53,032 nt of DNA from positions 1 to 53,032 of the forward strand of contig JAQXPK010000142.1 in the NCBI GenBank assembly GCA_029100605.1, in the 5' to 3' direction. Of the stretch, positions 19,979 to 28,009 are shown in pieces. The notes below the pieces were generated by a model that was not told the origin of the DNA, did no database searches, and saw only the letters and a list, made by a program, of their open reading frames with translations. Within the stretch, counting starts at the first letter, position 1, and each line of letters begins with the position of its first letter. The DNA comes from Bacillota bacterium. Its GTDB lineage: Bacteria; Bacillota; Clostridia; Oscillospirales; Oscillospiraceae. Both the position numbers and the translations under genes were made by a program.

Positions 19979-20218
19979 TTAGTGGAACAGGCCGATCAGG
20001 GCGTCAATGCCGATCTGGGCAACGAAGTCGAACAGCCAGATGAACACGCCCACCGCGACCACGCAGGCGGCGACGATGCCGGTGTTCTTCAGCACCTGCC
20101 GGGGGGTAGGCCACACGACCTTTTTCAGTTCGCTGCGCAGTTCACGGAAATACTTGCGAACCTTACCCCAGGTTCTTTTGAACCAGTTTTCCTTCTTTTC
20201 CTTTTTGACTTCAGCCAT
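19979..20218 (-). CDS. secE: preprotein translocase subunit SecE
   Basis: This 79-residue protein has a basic N-terminus (VKKEKKENWFKRTWGKVRKYF), the conserved ELKKVVWPTPRQV amphipathic segment and one membrane helix (NTGIVAACVVAVGVFIWLFDFV). That is the short SecE form of Firmicutes. It sits between rpmG and nusG. Confidence 0.96.
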   Translation of the reverse strand: MAEVKKEKKENWFKRTWGKVRKYFRELRSELKKVVWPTPRQVLKNTGIVAACVVAVGVFIWLFDFVAQIGIDALIGLFH

Positions 20219-20231
20219 GACTGCGGCCTCC

Positions 20232-20381
20232 TTACTTGGTCTCGTTGTGAATGGTGTGCTTCTTGCAGAATCTGCAATACTTCTTCATTTCGAGACGGTC
20301 GGGGTCATTCTTCTTGTTCTTCATGGTGTTGTAGTTTCTCTGCTTGCACTCAGAGCATCTCAAAGTGACTTTAACGCGCAT
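20232..20381 (-). CDS. rpmG: 50S ribosomal protein L33
   Basis: This 49-residue protein starts [17 protein letters not shown] and ends [14 protein letters not shown]. Both CxxC pairs are present, so it is the zinc-binding (C+) form. GGAGGTG precedes the ATG at 20381. It is the first gene of the rpmG-secE-nusG-rplK-rplA run. Confidence 0.95.
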   Translation of the reverse strand: MRVKVTLRCSECKQRNYNTMKNKKNDPDRLEMKKYCRFCKKHTIHNETK

Positions 20382-20511
20382 AACGGCACCTCCTTAATAT
20401 TGCCTCCCTGTATCACCCCGCCCATGGTGAATTTAGGAAGCGGTCAACTACAAATAACCGCCCGGGGCTGAAAAAGGCGCACAAAAAAAGCCCTTTTTCA
20501 CAGGTGAAATC

Positions 20512-20540
20512 ATTCTACCATGGGCAGGGGGGAATGTCAA
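20512..20540 (-). promoter_or_regulatory. promoter of the rpmG-secE-nusG-rplKA operon
   Basis: On the minus strand TTGACA (20540-20535) and TAGAAT (20517-20512) are separated by 17 bp. An AU-rich hairpin (about 20470-20500) lies at the start of the leader. Confidence 0.85.
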
Positions 20541-20608
20541 CTATTTTTTCCTTTCTTTTTTGGGGATTTTGTAGTAGAATGGGGGCAAAAGGACAGGAGG
20601 AAGGTCAA

Positions 20609-21022
20609 ATGAAAATCATGGGAATTGACTACGGCGACGCCCGCACGGGAGTGGCGATTTCCGACTTGCTATGTACCCTGGTCGGCTCCGCCACGGTGGT
20701 GCCCAGCCGGAATACGGAAAAGGCCATTGCCGACCTTGCACGCCTGGCAAAGGAAAACCAGGTGGGGGAGATCGTAGTTGGACTGCCCAAAAATATGGAC
20801 GGCACCGAAGGACCCCGTGCGGAGCTCTGCCGGGCGTTTGCGGACAAGCTCCGAGAGGCCACCGGCCTGCCGGTTACCATGTGGGACGAGCGCCGTACCA
20901 CGGTGGAGGCTCACAATATCCTCTCCCAGCACAATTACCACGGGAAAAAACGGAAGGAAACTGTGGACGCCGTGGCAGCGTCCCTGATTCTGGAGGGGTA
21001 TCTGGCTTACCGGAAACGGTGA
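20609..21022 (+). CDS. ruvX: putative Holliday junction resolvase (YqgF/RuvX)
   Basis: This 137-residue RNase H-fold nuclease of the YqgF family is implicated in pre-16S rRNA processing and possibly Holliday junction resolution. The motifs are IMGIDYGDARTGVAISD (catalytic Asp near residue 6), GEIVVGLPKNMDGTEGPRA, and WDERRTTVEAHNIL with KKRKETVDAVAASLIL. The ATG at 20609 has AGGAGG upstream. A possible -10 (TAGAAT, 20575-20580) precedes it, but without a good -35. It diverges from the ribosomal operon. Confidence 0.93.
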   Translation: MKIMGIDYGDARTGVAISDLLCTLVGSATVVPSRNTEKAIADLARLAKENQVGEIVVGLPKNMDGTEGPRAELCRAFADKLREATGLPVTMWDERRTTVEAHNILSQHNYHGKKRKETVDAVAASLILEGYLAYRKR

Positions 21023-21026
21023 GGCG

Positions 21027-21392
21027 CTATTTGGGGCGGTAGGTCAGTTCCCGCAGGCCCGTGGCAAGGAGCAGGCCGCCGAAGAGCTTCTTTAACAACG
21101 CCAGATCCATCCGGACTCCGAGAAACGAAAACGCTGCTGCTGCGGTGCAACCGGCAAGAATCGCCGGCAGAAGCTGACGGAGCCGGACGGAACCCTGCTT
21201 CCAGCGAAACAGACAGGAAATCAGCGCCGAGGGCAGGAAAAACAGCAGATTGATGCCCCGGGCGGTCTGCGGGGGCAGCTCCAGCACCAGCGTCAGCCAC
21301 AGGATCAGCAGGCTCCCGCCGCCCACCCCCAGCCCGGTGAGAAAGCCCAGCAGGGTGCCGACGAGAAGGGCAACCGGAAAGCTGTCTAGCAT
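21027..21392 (-). CDS. TauE/SafE (TSUP) family permease, second half-size subunit
   Basis: This 121-residue protein has about four hydrophobic helices. The opening VALLVGTLLGFLTGLGVGGGSLLILWL is the repeated TSUP motif (G-x-G-x-G-G-G). TSUP proteins export sulfite, sulfonates or other small anions. The normal protein of about 250 residues contains two such halves; here each half is a separate gene. It overlaps the upstream half by 7 bp. Confidence 0.82.
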   Translation of the reverse strand: MLDSFPVALLVGTLLGFLTGLGVGGGSLLILWLTLVLELPPQTARGINLLFFLPSALISCLFRWKQGSVRLRQLLPAILAGCTAAAAFSFLGVRMDLALLKKLFGGLLLATGLRELTYRPK

Positions 21393-21745
21393 AGATACCG
21401 AATCCCTCCCCACAGAATCAAAAGTCCCAGCCCCCGGTGGAGCCAGGTGACGGGAATGTTCCGCCCCCATTTGCCCACGGCGAAGCCTCCGGCGGCACTG
21501 CCGAGAAGATAAGGCAGCGCCTCCCCGGGGGAAACGGTGCCCACGGCGGCGGTGACTGCCAGGGTCACAACGCAGATGGGCAGAATGATGCACACGGAGG
21601 AGGGAAACACCTCCTCCTCTTTCAGAGAAGTCAGCAGGGTGAGCAGCGGCACCAGCACCATACCGCCCCCCGCGCCAAACAGTCCTGCCACCGCACCTGC
21701 CGCCAGTCCGGCAACCGCCATGCCCAGCAAATTCCCATTTCGCAA
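21386..21745 (-). CDS. TauE/SafE (TSUP) family permease, first half-size subunit
   Basis: This protein has about 119 residues if it starts at TTG 21745, the in-frame codon with GGGAGG at correct spacing. The frame is open further upstream to 21874, but those residues are basic and not TSUP-like. GMAVAGLAAGAVAGLFGAGGGMVLVPLL is the N-terminal TSUP repeat. Together with the overlapping next gene it would form one full transporter. The start choice is moderately certain. Confidence 0.75.
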   Translation of the reverse strand: MRNGNLLGMAVAGLAAGAVAGLFGAGGGMVLVPLLTLLTSLKEEEVFPSSVCIILPICVVTLAVTAAVGTVSPGEALPYLLGSAAGGFAVGKWGRNIPVTWLHRGLGLLILWGGIRYLC

Positions 21746-21910
21746 ACGTACCGCCTCCCAGGAAAGTGTTTCCGGGGACGGCGGTTTTATGCAGGAATGC
21801 CCAATCCCTGTTAAAAATGGAGGGCGCAGCCGCGTTTTTCTCACCATCTTCCATAATATGGTGGAATTATTCATATTTTTCTGCTAAGCTGAAATCACGA
21901 GGTGACTGAC

Positions 21911-23023
21911 ATGGCAAATGTGTTTGACTATCTCCAATGGCGGGGGGACTTATCCTTCACTCAGGATCCGCCCAATGCGGTGGACGCGCTGATTTTTTCG
22001 GGACTTTCCTATATTCCGTATGTTGGGCGGGCATTGAATAGCCCGGAGGTTCCCATCACATTGCGGGACGCGGCGGAGGACTTTTTCGCTGACGAGGACT
22101 GCGAAAGCCGCGTTCGATCGAAAAATGACCCGGAGCTGCTCCGGGCTGCGGCGTGTACCCGCCGTTTTGGCGGATGCCGGGTTGTTTTGTACCGGGATGT
22201 GCTGATCCCCGAGCGGGAGACGCAGTTCGCCGCCGTGACCTTCCTGCTCCCTGACGACAGCGTCGTGCTGGCGTTCCGTGGGACGGACAGCACCCTTGTG
22301 GGCTGGAAGGAGGATTTCAACATGACCTTCCAGCAGACCATTCCCGCCCAGCTGCTGGCGCAGAGCTATGTCCGGGAGGTGGCGGCGGAGTACGGCGGAA
22401 AGCTGCGCCTGTGCGGTCACTCCAAGGGCGGCAATTTGGCGGTTTTTGCCGCGGCGAGAAGCTCGCCCATGCTGCAAAAGCGGATTGCGGAGGTGTACAA
22501 CAACGACGGCCCCGGTTTTACCGACTATCTCATGGGCGACCCTGGGTATCTGGCTGTGGTGCCCCGGATCCAGACCTTTGTGCCCCAGTCCTCGGTGATC
22601 GGGATGCTTTTGGAGCATGAGGAGCCTTACACCGTGATCAAGAGCAGTCAGGTGAGCGTACTACAGCACGATTTGTATACCTGGGAAGTGATGGGGGCGC
22701 ATTTTGTACCCATGGAATCCATCACTGCGGATTCCCGCTTTCTCAACCAGACCATCAAATCCTGGATCGCGGACATGGATACCCAGGAGCGAAACCGCCT
22801 GGTGGACGCCATGTTCGGCCTTTTGGGAACGGGCGGAATTGACAAGGCCCTGGATATTTTCCATCCCCGGAACATCCGCACCTATATCAAGACCTTAGGC
22901 AACGACCCGGAGACCCGGAAAATCCTCTCCGCCGAGTTCCAGAACCTGATGGAGGCGGCGAAGAAGACCCGCTCCCAACTGGTGGAGGCCAAATCCCTGG
23001 AAGCAACAGAGAATAAACAATGA
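21911..23023 (+). CDS. DUF2974 (Mbeg1-like) lipase-fold protein
   Basis: This 370-residue cytoplasmic alpha/beta-hydrolase-fold protein belongs to a family abundant in Firmicutes. The nucleophile elbow CGHSKGGNLAVFAA is near residues 167-180, with Ser about 170. VLAFRGTDSTLVGWKEDF near 120 resembles the class 3 lipase strand and oxyanion region. YNNDGPGF follows. The C-terminus is charged and helical. The start is ATG 21911 (GAGGTG upstream); GTG 21902 is an alternative. The substrate is unknown. A strong terminator follows and the gene is transcribed alone. Confidence 0.85.
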   Translation: MANVFDYLQWRGDLSFTQDPPNAVDALIFSGLSYIPYVGRALNSPEVPITLRDAAEDFFADEDCESRVRSKNDPELLRAAACTRRFGGCRVVLYRDVLIPERETQFAAVTFLLPDDSVVLAFRGTDSTLVGWKEDFNMTFQQTIPAQLLAQSYVREVAAEYGGKLRLCGHSKGGNLAVFAAARSSPMLQKRIAEVYNNDGPGFTDYLMGDPGYLAVVPRIQTFVPQSSVIGMLLEHEEPYTVIKSSQVSVLQHDLYTWEVMGAHFVPMESITADSRFLNQTIKSWIADMDTQERNRLVDAMFGLLGTGGIDKALDIFHPRNIRTYIKTLGNDPETRKILSAEFQNLMEAAKKTRSQLVEAKSLEATENKQ

Positions 23024-23032
23024 ACTTGATAA

Positions 23033-23064
23033 CCCCAGACCCGTTGGGTCTGGGGCTATTTCGT
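23033..23064 (+). terminator. intrinsic terminator after the DUF2974 gene
   Basis: CCCCAGACCC/GGGTCTGGGG with a small loop is followed by CTATTTCG. Confidence 0.75.
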
Positions 23065-23154
23065 GCCGAGTCGTGACTCTGAACAAATTGAGCGGTAATG
23101 ACCAACCTGCTTCTGTCAGAATCCACAAAATGTCAGAAAAGGTTAATTTACTAC

Positions 23155-23183
23155 TTTACAGCTTTAGCGTGATGAAGTATAAT
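23155..23183 (+). promoter_or_regulatory. promoter of the amino-acid ABC transporter operon
   Basis: TTTACA (23155-23160) and TATAAT (23178-23183) are spaced 17 bp, about 50 bp before the first gene. Confidence 0.75.
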
Positions 23184-23232
23184 CCAACCATCAGATTTCG
23201 GCTGACCGCCGAAGGGAAAGGAAGAAATAAAA

Positions 23233-24018
23233 ATGAAAAAGTGGATTGCTTTGATTTTGACCCTTGTGATGATGCTGTGCTGTCTTGCCGGCTGCGGCGG
23301 GAAAGCGGCCTCTGATTCCGACACGGCCTACGTCAAGAAGAACGGAAAGCTGATCGTCGGTATTACCGACTACGCCCCTATGGATTACAAGGACGACACC
23401 GGTGAGTGGACTGGCTTCGACGCGGAGTTCGCCCGGATGTTTGCCAAGGAGCTGGGCGTGGAGTGCGAGTTCTTCGTTATCGCCGACTGGGGTCAGAAGT
23501 TCTTTGAACTGGATTCCAAGAACATTGACGCCATCTGGAACGGCATGACCATCACCGACGAGGTGACCCTGAACACCAGCTGCTCCGAACCCTATGTGGT
23601 CAATGCCCAGGTGGTTGTCATGAAGTCTGACATGGTCGGCAACTATCCCGACACCGACAGCCTGAAGGGCCTGACCTTTGCCGTGGAAAGCGGCTCCGCC
23701 GGTGAGGCAGCGCTGCAGGATCTGGGCATCACCGACTATGTGGCGGTGCAGGATCAGGCGAAGGCGGTTATGGAAACCTCTGCCGGCACTGCTGACGCCT
23801 GCGTTATCGACATCACCATGGCCAATGCCATGACCGGCGAGGGCACCAGCTACGCCGATTTGGCCTCCGGCATCAGCCTGACCTCCGAGGAGTATGGCGT
23901 GGGCTTCCGCAAGGATTCCGACCTGACCGAGGCCTTCAATCAGTTCATGGACAAGTGCCTTGCCGACGGCAGCCTCCAGGCGCTTGCCGAAAAGTACAGC
24001 CTGACGCTGGCGGGTTAA
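23233..24018 (+). CDS. amino-acid ABC transporter substrate-binding lipoprotein
   Basis: This 261-residue family 3 solute-binding protein has the signal MKKWIALILTLVMMLCCLAGC, lipidated at Cys21. The binding fold shows GKLIVGITDYAPMDYKDDTGEWTGFDAEF and AIWNGMTITDEV with ...LKGLTFAVESGSAGE. The ligand-binding aromatic/acidic set suggests a polar amino acid; the exact ligand is not determinable. It is first in an operon with permease and ATPase. Confidence 0.93.
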   Translation: MKKWIALILTLVMMLCCLAGCGGKAASDSDTAYVKKNGKLIVGITDYAPMDYKDDTGEWTGFDAEFARMFAKELGVECEFFVIADWGQKFFELDSKNIDAIWNGMTITDEVTLNTSCSEPYVVNAQVVVMKSDMVGNYPDTDSLKGLTFAVESGSAGEAALQDLGITDYVAVQDQAKAVMETSAGTADACVIDITMANAMTGEGTSYADLASGISLTSEEYGVGFRKDSDLTEAFNQFMDKCLADGSLQALAEKYSLTLAG

Positions 24019-24026
24019 ATTGTAGG

Positions 24027-24056
24027 CATTCGGGGGCGGCGGTTTCGCCGCCCCCA
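24027..24056 (+). terminator. intra-operon hairpin between binding protein and permease
   Basis: GGGGGCGGCG/CGCCGCCCCC forms a strong stem without a T run. It probably stabilises the binding-protein mRNA or attenuates transcription, giving more binding protein than membrane components. Confidence 0.65.
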
Positions 24057-24078
24057 TCCATAGAAAGAGGTAGCCGTC

Positions 24079-24720
24079 ATGTTTCTTCCGGTGACAATGG
24101 AGCTGCTTGGAGGCTTCTGGGAAACCGTTAAAATTTTTGTCTTGACCCTGGTGTTCTCCCTGCCGCTGGGACTGGTGGTTGCCTTCGGCTCCATGAGCCG
24201 GTTCCGCCCGCTGAAGCGGCTGACCCAGGGGTTTGTGTGGATCATCCGGGGCACGCCGCTGATGCTTCAGCTGATCGCCATTTTCTACGGCCCGGGGCTG
24301 ATTTTCGGTGTCCACGGTCTGGGACGGTTTGAAGCCGTTATCGTGGCTTTTACCATCAACTACGCCTGCTATTTCTCCGAAATCTACCGGGGCGGCATTG
24401 AGAGCATTCCCCAGGGACAGTATGAGGCCGGACAGGTGCTGGGCATGACCAAGAGCCAGATTTTCTTCAAGGTGGTTCTGCTGCAGGTCATCAAGCGTAT
24501 CGTTGCTCCCATGGGCAATGAGTTCATCACTTTGGTGAAGGATACCGCCCTGTCCCGGATCATTGCGATTTATGAGATTGTTTACGTTGGCGAGTCCTAC
24601 ATCAAGAAGGGGCTGATCTGGCCCCTGTTCTACACCGCCGTATTCTATCTGCTGTTCAACGGCATTCTGACGGTGTTGTTCGCCAAGCTGGAAAAGAAAT
24701 TGGATTATTTCAGGGGTTGA
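24079..24720 (+). CDS. amino-acid ABC transporter permease
   Basis: This 213-residue HisM/GlnP-type permease has about five membrane helices. The EAA loop that contacts the ATPase is visible (EIYRGGIESIPQGQYEAGQVLGMT). RGTPLMLQL is another family mark. It is the single permease in the operon, so it presumably homodimerises. Confidence 0.93.
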   Translation: MFLPVTMELLGGFWETVKIFVLTLVFSLPLGLVVAFGSMSRFRPLKRLTQGFVWIIRGTPLMLQLIAIFYGPGLIFGVHGLGRFEAVIVAFTINYACYFSEIYRGGIESIPQGQYEAGQVLGMTKSQIFFKVVLLQVIKRIVAPMGNEFITLVKDTALSRIIAIYEIVYVGESYIKKGLIWPLFYTAVFYLLFNGILTVLFAKLEKKLDYFRG

Positions 24721-24724
24721 GCCT

Positions 24725-25483
24725 ATGCCGATTCTGGAAGTGAAAAACATTAAAAAGGGGTTCGGAGAAACCGAAGTGCTGAAGGGTGTCAGCTTCTCCA
24801 TGGAGAGGGGTCAGGTGTTAGCCATCATCGGTTCCTCGGGAAGCGGCAAGACTACCCTCCTGCGGTGCCTGAATTTCCTGGAAACCCCGGATGAGGGGGA
24901 GATCTGGGTCAATGGAAAGCTGCTCACCGGGAAGAATCTTTCCGACGACCAAATTCGGCAGAACCGGCTTCACTTCGGGCTGGTGTTCCAGAACTTTAAC
25001 CTGTTTCCCCAATACACTGCCCTGGAGAATGTGATGCTGGCACCCAGCCTTTTGAAAAAGGGCAGCCAGCCGGAGATTCGGGAGACTGCCATGAGCCTGC
25101 TGGGGCGGGTCGGCCTTTCCCACAAAGCCAATAACTACCCTTATCAACTGTCCGGCGGGCAGCAGCAGCGGGTTGCCATTGCCCGGGCGCTGGCGCTGCA
25201 GCCGGAGGTACTGTGCTTTGACGAACCTACCAGCGCTCTGGATCCGGAGCTGACCGGCGAGGTGCTTCGGGTCATTCGGGGACTGAAGGGCAAGGACAAC
25301 ACCATGATCGTTGTCACCCATGAGATGGAGTTCGCCCGTTCGGTGGCGGACGAGGTAATCTACATGGCGGACGGCATCATCGAGGAAGCCGGAACGCCGG
25401 AGGCGGTTTTCGGCAACCCCAAGAGCGAAAAGACCCGGAACTTCCTGCTGGGCGCGCAGAAGGCCCGGGACGGGCTGACGTAA
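24725..25483 (+). CDS. amino-acid ABC transporter ATP-binding protein
   Basis: This 252-residue GlnQ-type ATPase has Walker A GSSGSGKTT near residue 37, Q-loop VFQNFNLFPQ, signature LSGGQQQRVAIARAL, Walker B LCFDEPTSALDPEL and switch His in VVTHEM. It starts 4 bp after the permease stop. A hairpin terminator ends the operon. Confidence 0.95.
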   Translation: MPILEVKNIKKGFGETEVLKGVSFSMERGQVLAIIGSSGSGKTTLLRCLNFLETPDEGEIWVNGKLLTGKNLSDDQIRQNRLHFGLVFQNFNLFPQYTALENVMLAPSLLKKGSQPEIRETAMSLLGRVGLSHKANNYPYQLSGGQQQRVAIARALALQPEVLCFDEPTSALDPELTGEVLRVIRGLKGKDNTMIVVTHEMEFARSVADEVIYMADGIIEEAGTPEAVFGNPKSEKTRNFLLGAQKARDGLT

Positions 25484-25551
25484 AGTGAAAGATTCTGGAT
25501 GTGAAAGAATCAGCAATTCGGGGGAGCTGCCCTGATGGGATATGTTGGAAA

Positions 25552-25596
25552 GAGCCGCCATTGCCGGGGGAGAAACCCTGAGCAATGGCGGCTTTC
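25552..25596 (+). terminator. terminator after the ABC transporter operon
   Basis: AGCCGCCATTGC/GCAATGGCGGCT forms a 12-bp perfect stem with a 15-17 base loop, followed by TTTCAT. Confidence 0.7.
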
Positions 25597-25597
25597 A

Positions 25598-25758
25598 TAC
25601 GAATTCTTGATTAAAAGATTTCATCAGCAGCGCAGGGATATTTGTGCAAGACAAGGCAGAGGAACGCCGCCATACTGTATGTATGGCAAGTGACGATAAC
25701 GCTGTATTGCGCAAATAGACCAAGCTGATAGGAAAGATTGTAATCGAGAATTCGTATC
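25598..25758. repeat. 160-bp terminal-inverted-repeat element (MITE-like)
   Basis: The left end TACGAATTCTTGATTA and right end TAATCGAGAATTCGTA are near-perfect inverted repeats, and matching continues inward imperfectly to CATCAG/CTGATA. The interior also contains paired TTTGTGCAA/GCGCAAAT arms. It has no ORF. It fills the gap between the ABC operon terminator and the convergent aldo/keto reductase gene, where it may act as a terminator for the latter. Confidence 0.65.
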
Positions 25759-25760
25759 AG

Positions 25761-26750
25761 TCACAGGCTGATCTGGTCGATGAGCGCCAGCTCGTCGCTG
25801 GTAAAGGTGGTATTCTGGGCGGAGCGAATGTTGTCCAATATCTGCTCCGGGCGGGAAGCGCCTGCCAGAACGCTGGTGACGACGCCATCCCGCAGCACCC
25901 AGCTCAGAGCCATCTGGGCCAGGGTCTGACCCCGCTGGGAAGCCAGATCGTTGAGCTGCCGGATCTGTTCCAGCCGCTCCGGGGTCAGGGCGCCGGCTTT
26001 CAGGAACCGACCGTCGGTCATGATGCGGCTGTCGCTGGGAATGCCCCGAAGGTAGCGGTCACTGAGCAGACCCTGAGCCAGAGGGGAGAAGGCAATGATG
26101 CCCTTGCCCAGCCGGGCGGCGGTATCCTTCAGGCCGTTCTTTTCAATGGTACGGTCAAAAATGGAGTAGCGGTTCTGGTTAATGACGAAGGGAACCTTCA
26201 GCTCCTCCAGTATGGCGGCGGCCTGCGCCAGCCGTTCCCCGTCATAATTGGATAAGCCGACGTACAGCGCCTTGCCGGAATGCACCGCTGTCGCCAGAGC
26301 GCCCATGGTCTCCTCCAGCGGGGTGTCCGGGTCGGGACGGTGGTGATAGAAGATGTCCACATACTCCAGCCCCATCCGCTTCAGGCTCTGATCCAGGCTC
26401 GCCAGAATGTACTTCCGGCTGCCCCACTCGCCGTAGGGGCCTGGCCACATATAGTAGCCCGCCTTGGTGCTGATAATCAGCTCATCCCGGTAAACACCCA
26501 GGTCGTCCCTGAGAATCTGACCGAAATTCCGCTCGGCGCTGCCGGCTTCCGGGCCGTAGTTGTTGGCTAGATCAAAATGGGTGATGCCCCGGTCAAAGGC
26601 CACACGGCACATTTTCCGCATGGTGTCGTAGCAGCCGGTGTCGCCGAAATTGTGCCACAGGCCGAGAGAAACGGCGGGCAGCTTTAAACCGCTTTTTCCG
26701 CAGCGGTTATAGGGCATGGTGTCATAGCGGGTTTCAGAAGCGATGTACAT
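25761..26750 (-). CDS. aldo/keto reductase (YghZ-like)
   Basis: This 329-residue NADPH-dependent oxidoreductase has a TIM barrel. The catalytic set appears as FDLANNYGPE (Asp and Tyr near residues 59 and 64), STKAGY (Lys) and YHHRPD (His). The long form with YMWPGPYGEWGSRKY and the ending segment MALSWVLRDGVVTSVLAGA resembles YghZ/L-glyceraldehyde-3-phosphate reductase. The start at 26750 has AGGAGG upstream. It is transcribed alone from a good promoter. The physiological substrate is unknown. Confidence 0.92.
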   Translation of the reverse strand: MYIASETRYDTMPYNRCGKSGLKLPAVSLGLWHNFGDTGCYDTMRKMCRVAFDRGITHFDLANNYGPEAGSAERNFGQILRDDLGVYRDELIISTKAGYYMWPGPYGEWGSRKYILASLDQSLKRMGLEYVDIFYHHRPDPDTPLEETMGALATAVHSGKALYVGLSNYDGERLAQAAAILEELKVPFVINQNRYSIFDRTIEKNGLKDTAARLGKGIIAFSPLAQGLLSDRYLRGIPSDSRIMTDGRFLKAGALTPERLEQIRQLNDLASQRGQTLAQMALSWVLRDGVVTSVLAGASRPEQILDNIRSAQNTTFTSDELALIDQISL

Positions 26751-26780
26751 TTGTGTTACCTCCTTGCGGTTTGTGCGCTT

Positions 26781-26809
26781 ATCGTACCTTTTTTTCCTGC
26801 AAATGTCAA
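26781..26809 (-). promoter_or_regulatory. promoter of the aldo/keto reductase gene
   Basis: On the minus strand TTGACA (26809-26804) and TACGAT (26786-26781) are spaced 17 bp, about 30 bp from the start codon. Confidence 0.75.
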
Positions 26810-26822
26810 CGCCAAACCGATC

Positions 26823-26992
26823 CTAGGGCAACACCGCTGGGTGGGAACTGCGGGCTTCGGCAGATCTAAAGTCCCAATCGTGCAGTATGAAAAATGGGAA
26901 ATACATCCAGTATTCCCGCATTTTTTCATACTTTCGCTTGCGTCAAAATCTCTTGCCGAATCTCCTCGCCCCATTATGCGGTATTGCCCTAG
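26823..26992. repeat. MITE-like palindromic element, copy B
   Basis: This 170-bp relative of copy A (430-594) shares nearly all of the interior and right end. Outer ends CTAGGGCAA/TTGCCCTAG are perfect inverted repeats; the inner left arm is degraded. It lies between the promoters of the aldo/keto reductase and the sirtuin gene. Confidence 0.8.
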
Positions 26993-27050
26993 AAAATCAG
27001 GATTGATTGTTTCGTGGAAATGGTGTACCATAGTATCAGGAGGCGGTATT

Positions 27051-27767
27051 ATGAGCAAGGTCGATACGCTGAAAGCGTGGGTGGCGGAAAGCCGCCGCAT
27101 TGTGGCCTTTACCGGCGCAGGGGTGAGTACGGAATCCGGAATCCCGGATTTCCGGAGTGTAGACGGGCTGTACAATCAAAAGTTTGAATATCCGCCGGAG
27201 ACCATCATCAGCCACAGCTTTTATGAGCGGAACCCGGCGTATTTCTTCCGGTTCTACCGGGAGAAAATGCTGCCCCTGGGTTTTGAACCCAACGTCACCC
27301 ATCGGGTGCTGGCAAAGTGGGAGCAGGAGGGCAGGCTCTCGGCAGTGGTGACCCAGAACATCGACGGCCTGCACCAGAAGGCGGGGAGCAAAACCGTCTA
27401 TGAGCTTCACGGCTCCGTTCTGCGCAACTACTGCACCCGCTGCGGAAAATTCTACCCCGCGGAATTTATCCGGGACAGTGTCGGAATTCCCCGCTGCACC
27501 TGCGGCGGCATCGTCAAGCCCGACGTGGTGCTCTATGAGGAAGGGCTGGATCAGAGTACGATTGAGAAAAGCGTCATGGCAATTCGGGATGCGGATATGC
27601 TCATTGTTATGGGCACCAGTCTGACGGTGTATCCGGCGGCGGGCTTTATCAACTACTACCGGGGCAGCCGTCTGGTGCTCATCAACCGGGACGCCACGCC
27701 CTACGATGACCGGGCCGACCTGGTGCTCCATGAGCGCCTGGGCGCTGTCTTTTCTCAGTTTGAATGA
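27051..27767 (+). CDS. NAD-dependent protein deacylase, Sir2 family
   Basis: This 238-residue class III (sirtuin) lysine deacylase has NAD-binding GAGVSTESGIPDFRS near residue 22 and TQNIDGLHQKAG. The catalytic His is in ELHGS, and a four-Cys zinc site is formed by CTRCGK and CTCGG. The length fits the compact bacterial CobB/SrtN class. The start ATG 27051 follows AGGAGG. A possible promoter is TTGATT (27003)-17-TACCAT (27026), right at the edge of the MITE. It probably deacetylates metabolic enzymes; GNAT genes lie nearby, but a link is only speculation. Confidence 0.95.
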   Translation: MSKVDTLKAWVAESRRIVAFTGAGVSTESGIPDFRSVDGLYNQKFEYPPETIISHSFYERNPAYFFRFYREKMLPLGFEPNVTHRVLAKWEQEGRLSAVVTQNIDGLHQKAGSKTVYELHGSVLRNYCTRCGKFYPAEFIRDSVGIPRCTCGGIVKPDVVLYEEGLDQSTIEKSVMAIRDADMLIVMGTSLTVYPAAGFINYYRGSRLVLINRDATPYDDRADLVLHERLGAVFSQFE

Positions 27768-27773
27768 GAAAAA

Positions 27774-27797
27774 GGGGAAAACCATTCGGTTTTCCCC
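27774..27797. terminator. hairpin copy 1 downstream of the sirtuin gene
   Basis: GGGGAAAACC-ATTC-GGTTTTCCCC is a perfect 10-bp stem immediately after the stop. The identical 24 bases recur at 27981-28004. Confidence 0.7.
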
Positions 27798-27826
27798 GCA
27801 GCGTGTAAAAAAGTCCCATAATAGCA

Positions 27827-27962
27827 ATGTCATTGCGAACCAGCCCGCAGGCTGGTGTGGCAATCCCCTAAAACTACAGAAAAACTTCATGTTTTGCATG
27901 GAAAATGTTTGAAAATTGGGGGGATTCCCACGCCAGTATAGAGCACTGGCTCGGAATGACAT
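27827..27962. repeat. 136-bp terminal-inverted-repeat element between duplicated hairpins
   Basis: The ends ATGTCATTGCG and CGGAATGACAT begin imperfect inverted arms of about 42 bp (TGGCAATCCCC against GGGGATTCCCA at their inner edge). There is no coding capacity, so it is a MITE or REP-like element. It is flanked on both sides by the same 24-bp hairpin. Confidence 0.7.
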
Positions 27963-27980
27963 GGTTTTTCGACAGCCTGA

Positions 27981-28004
27981 GGGGAAAACCATTCGGTTTT
28001 CCCC
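27981..28004. terminator. hairpin copy 2, shared by the convergent GNAT gene
   Basis: This perfect copy of the 27774-27797 hairpin is followed by GTTTTT on the plus strand. It can terminate the plus-strand transcript and lies directly after the GNAT stop on the minus strand. Confidence 0.75.
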
Positions 28005-28009
28005 GTTTT

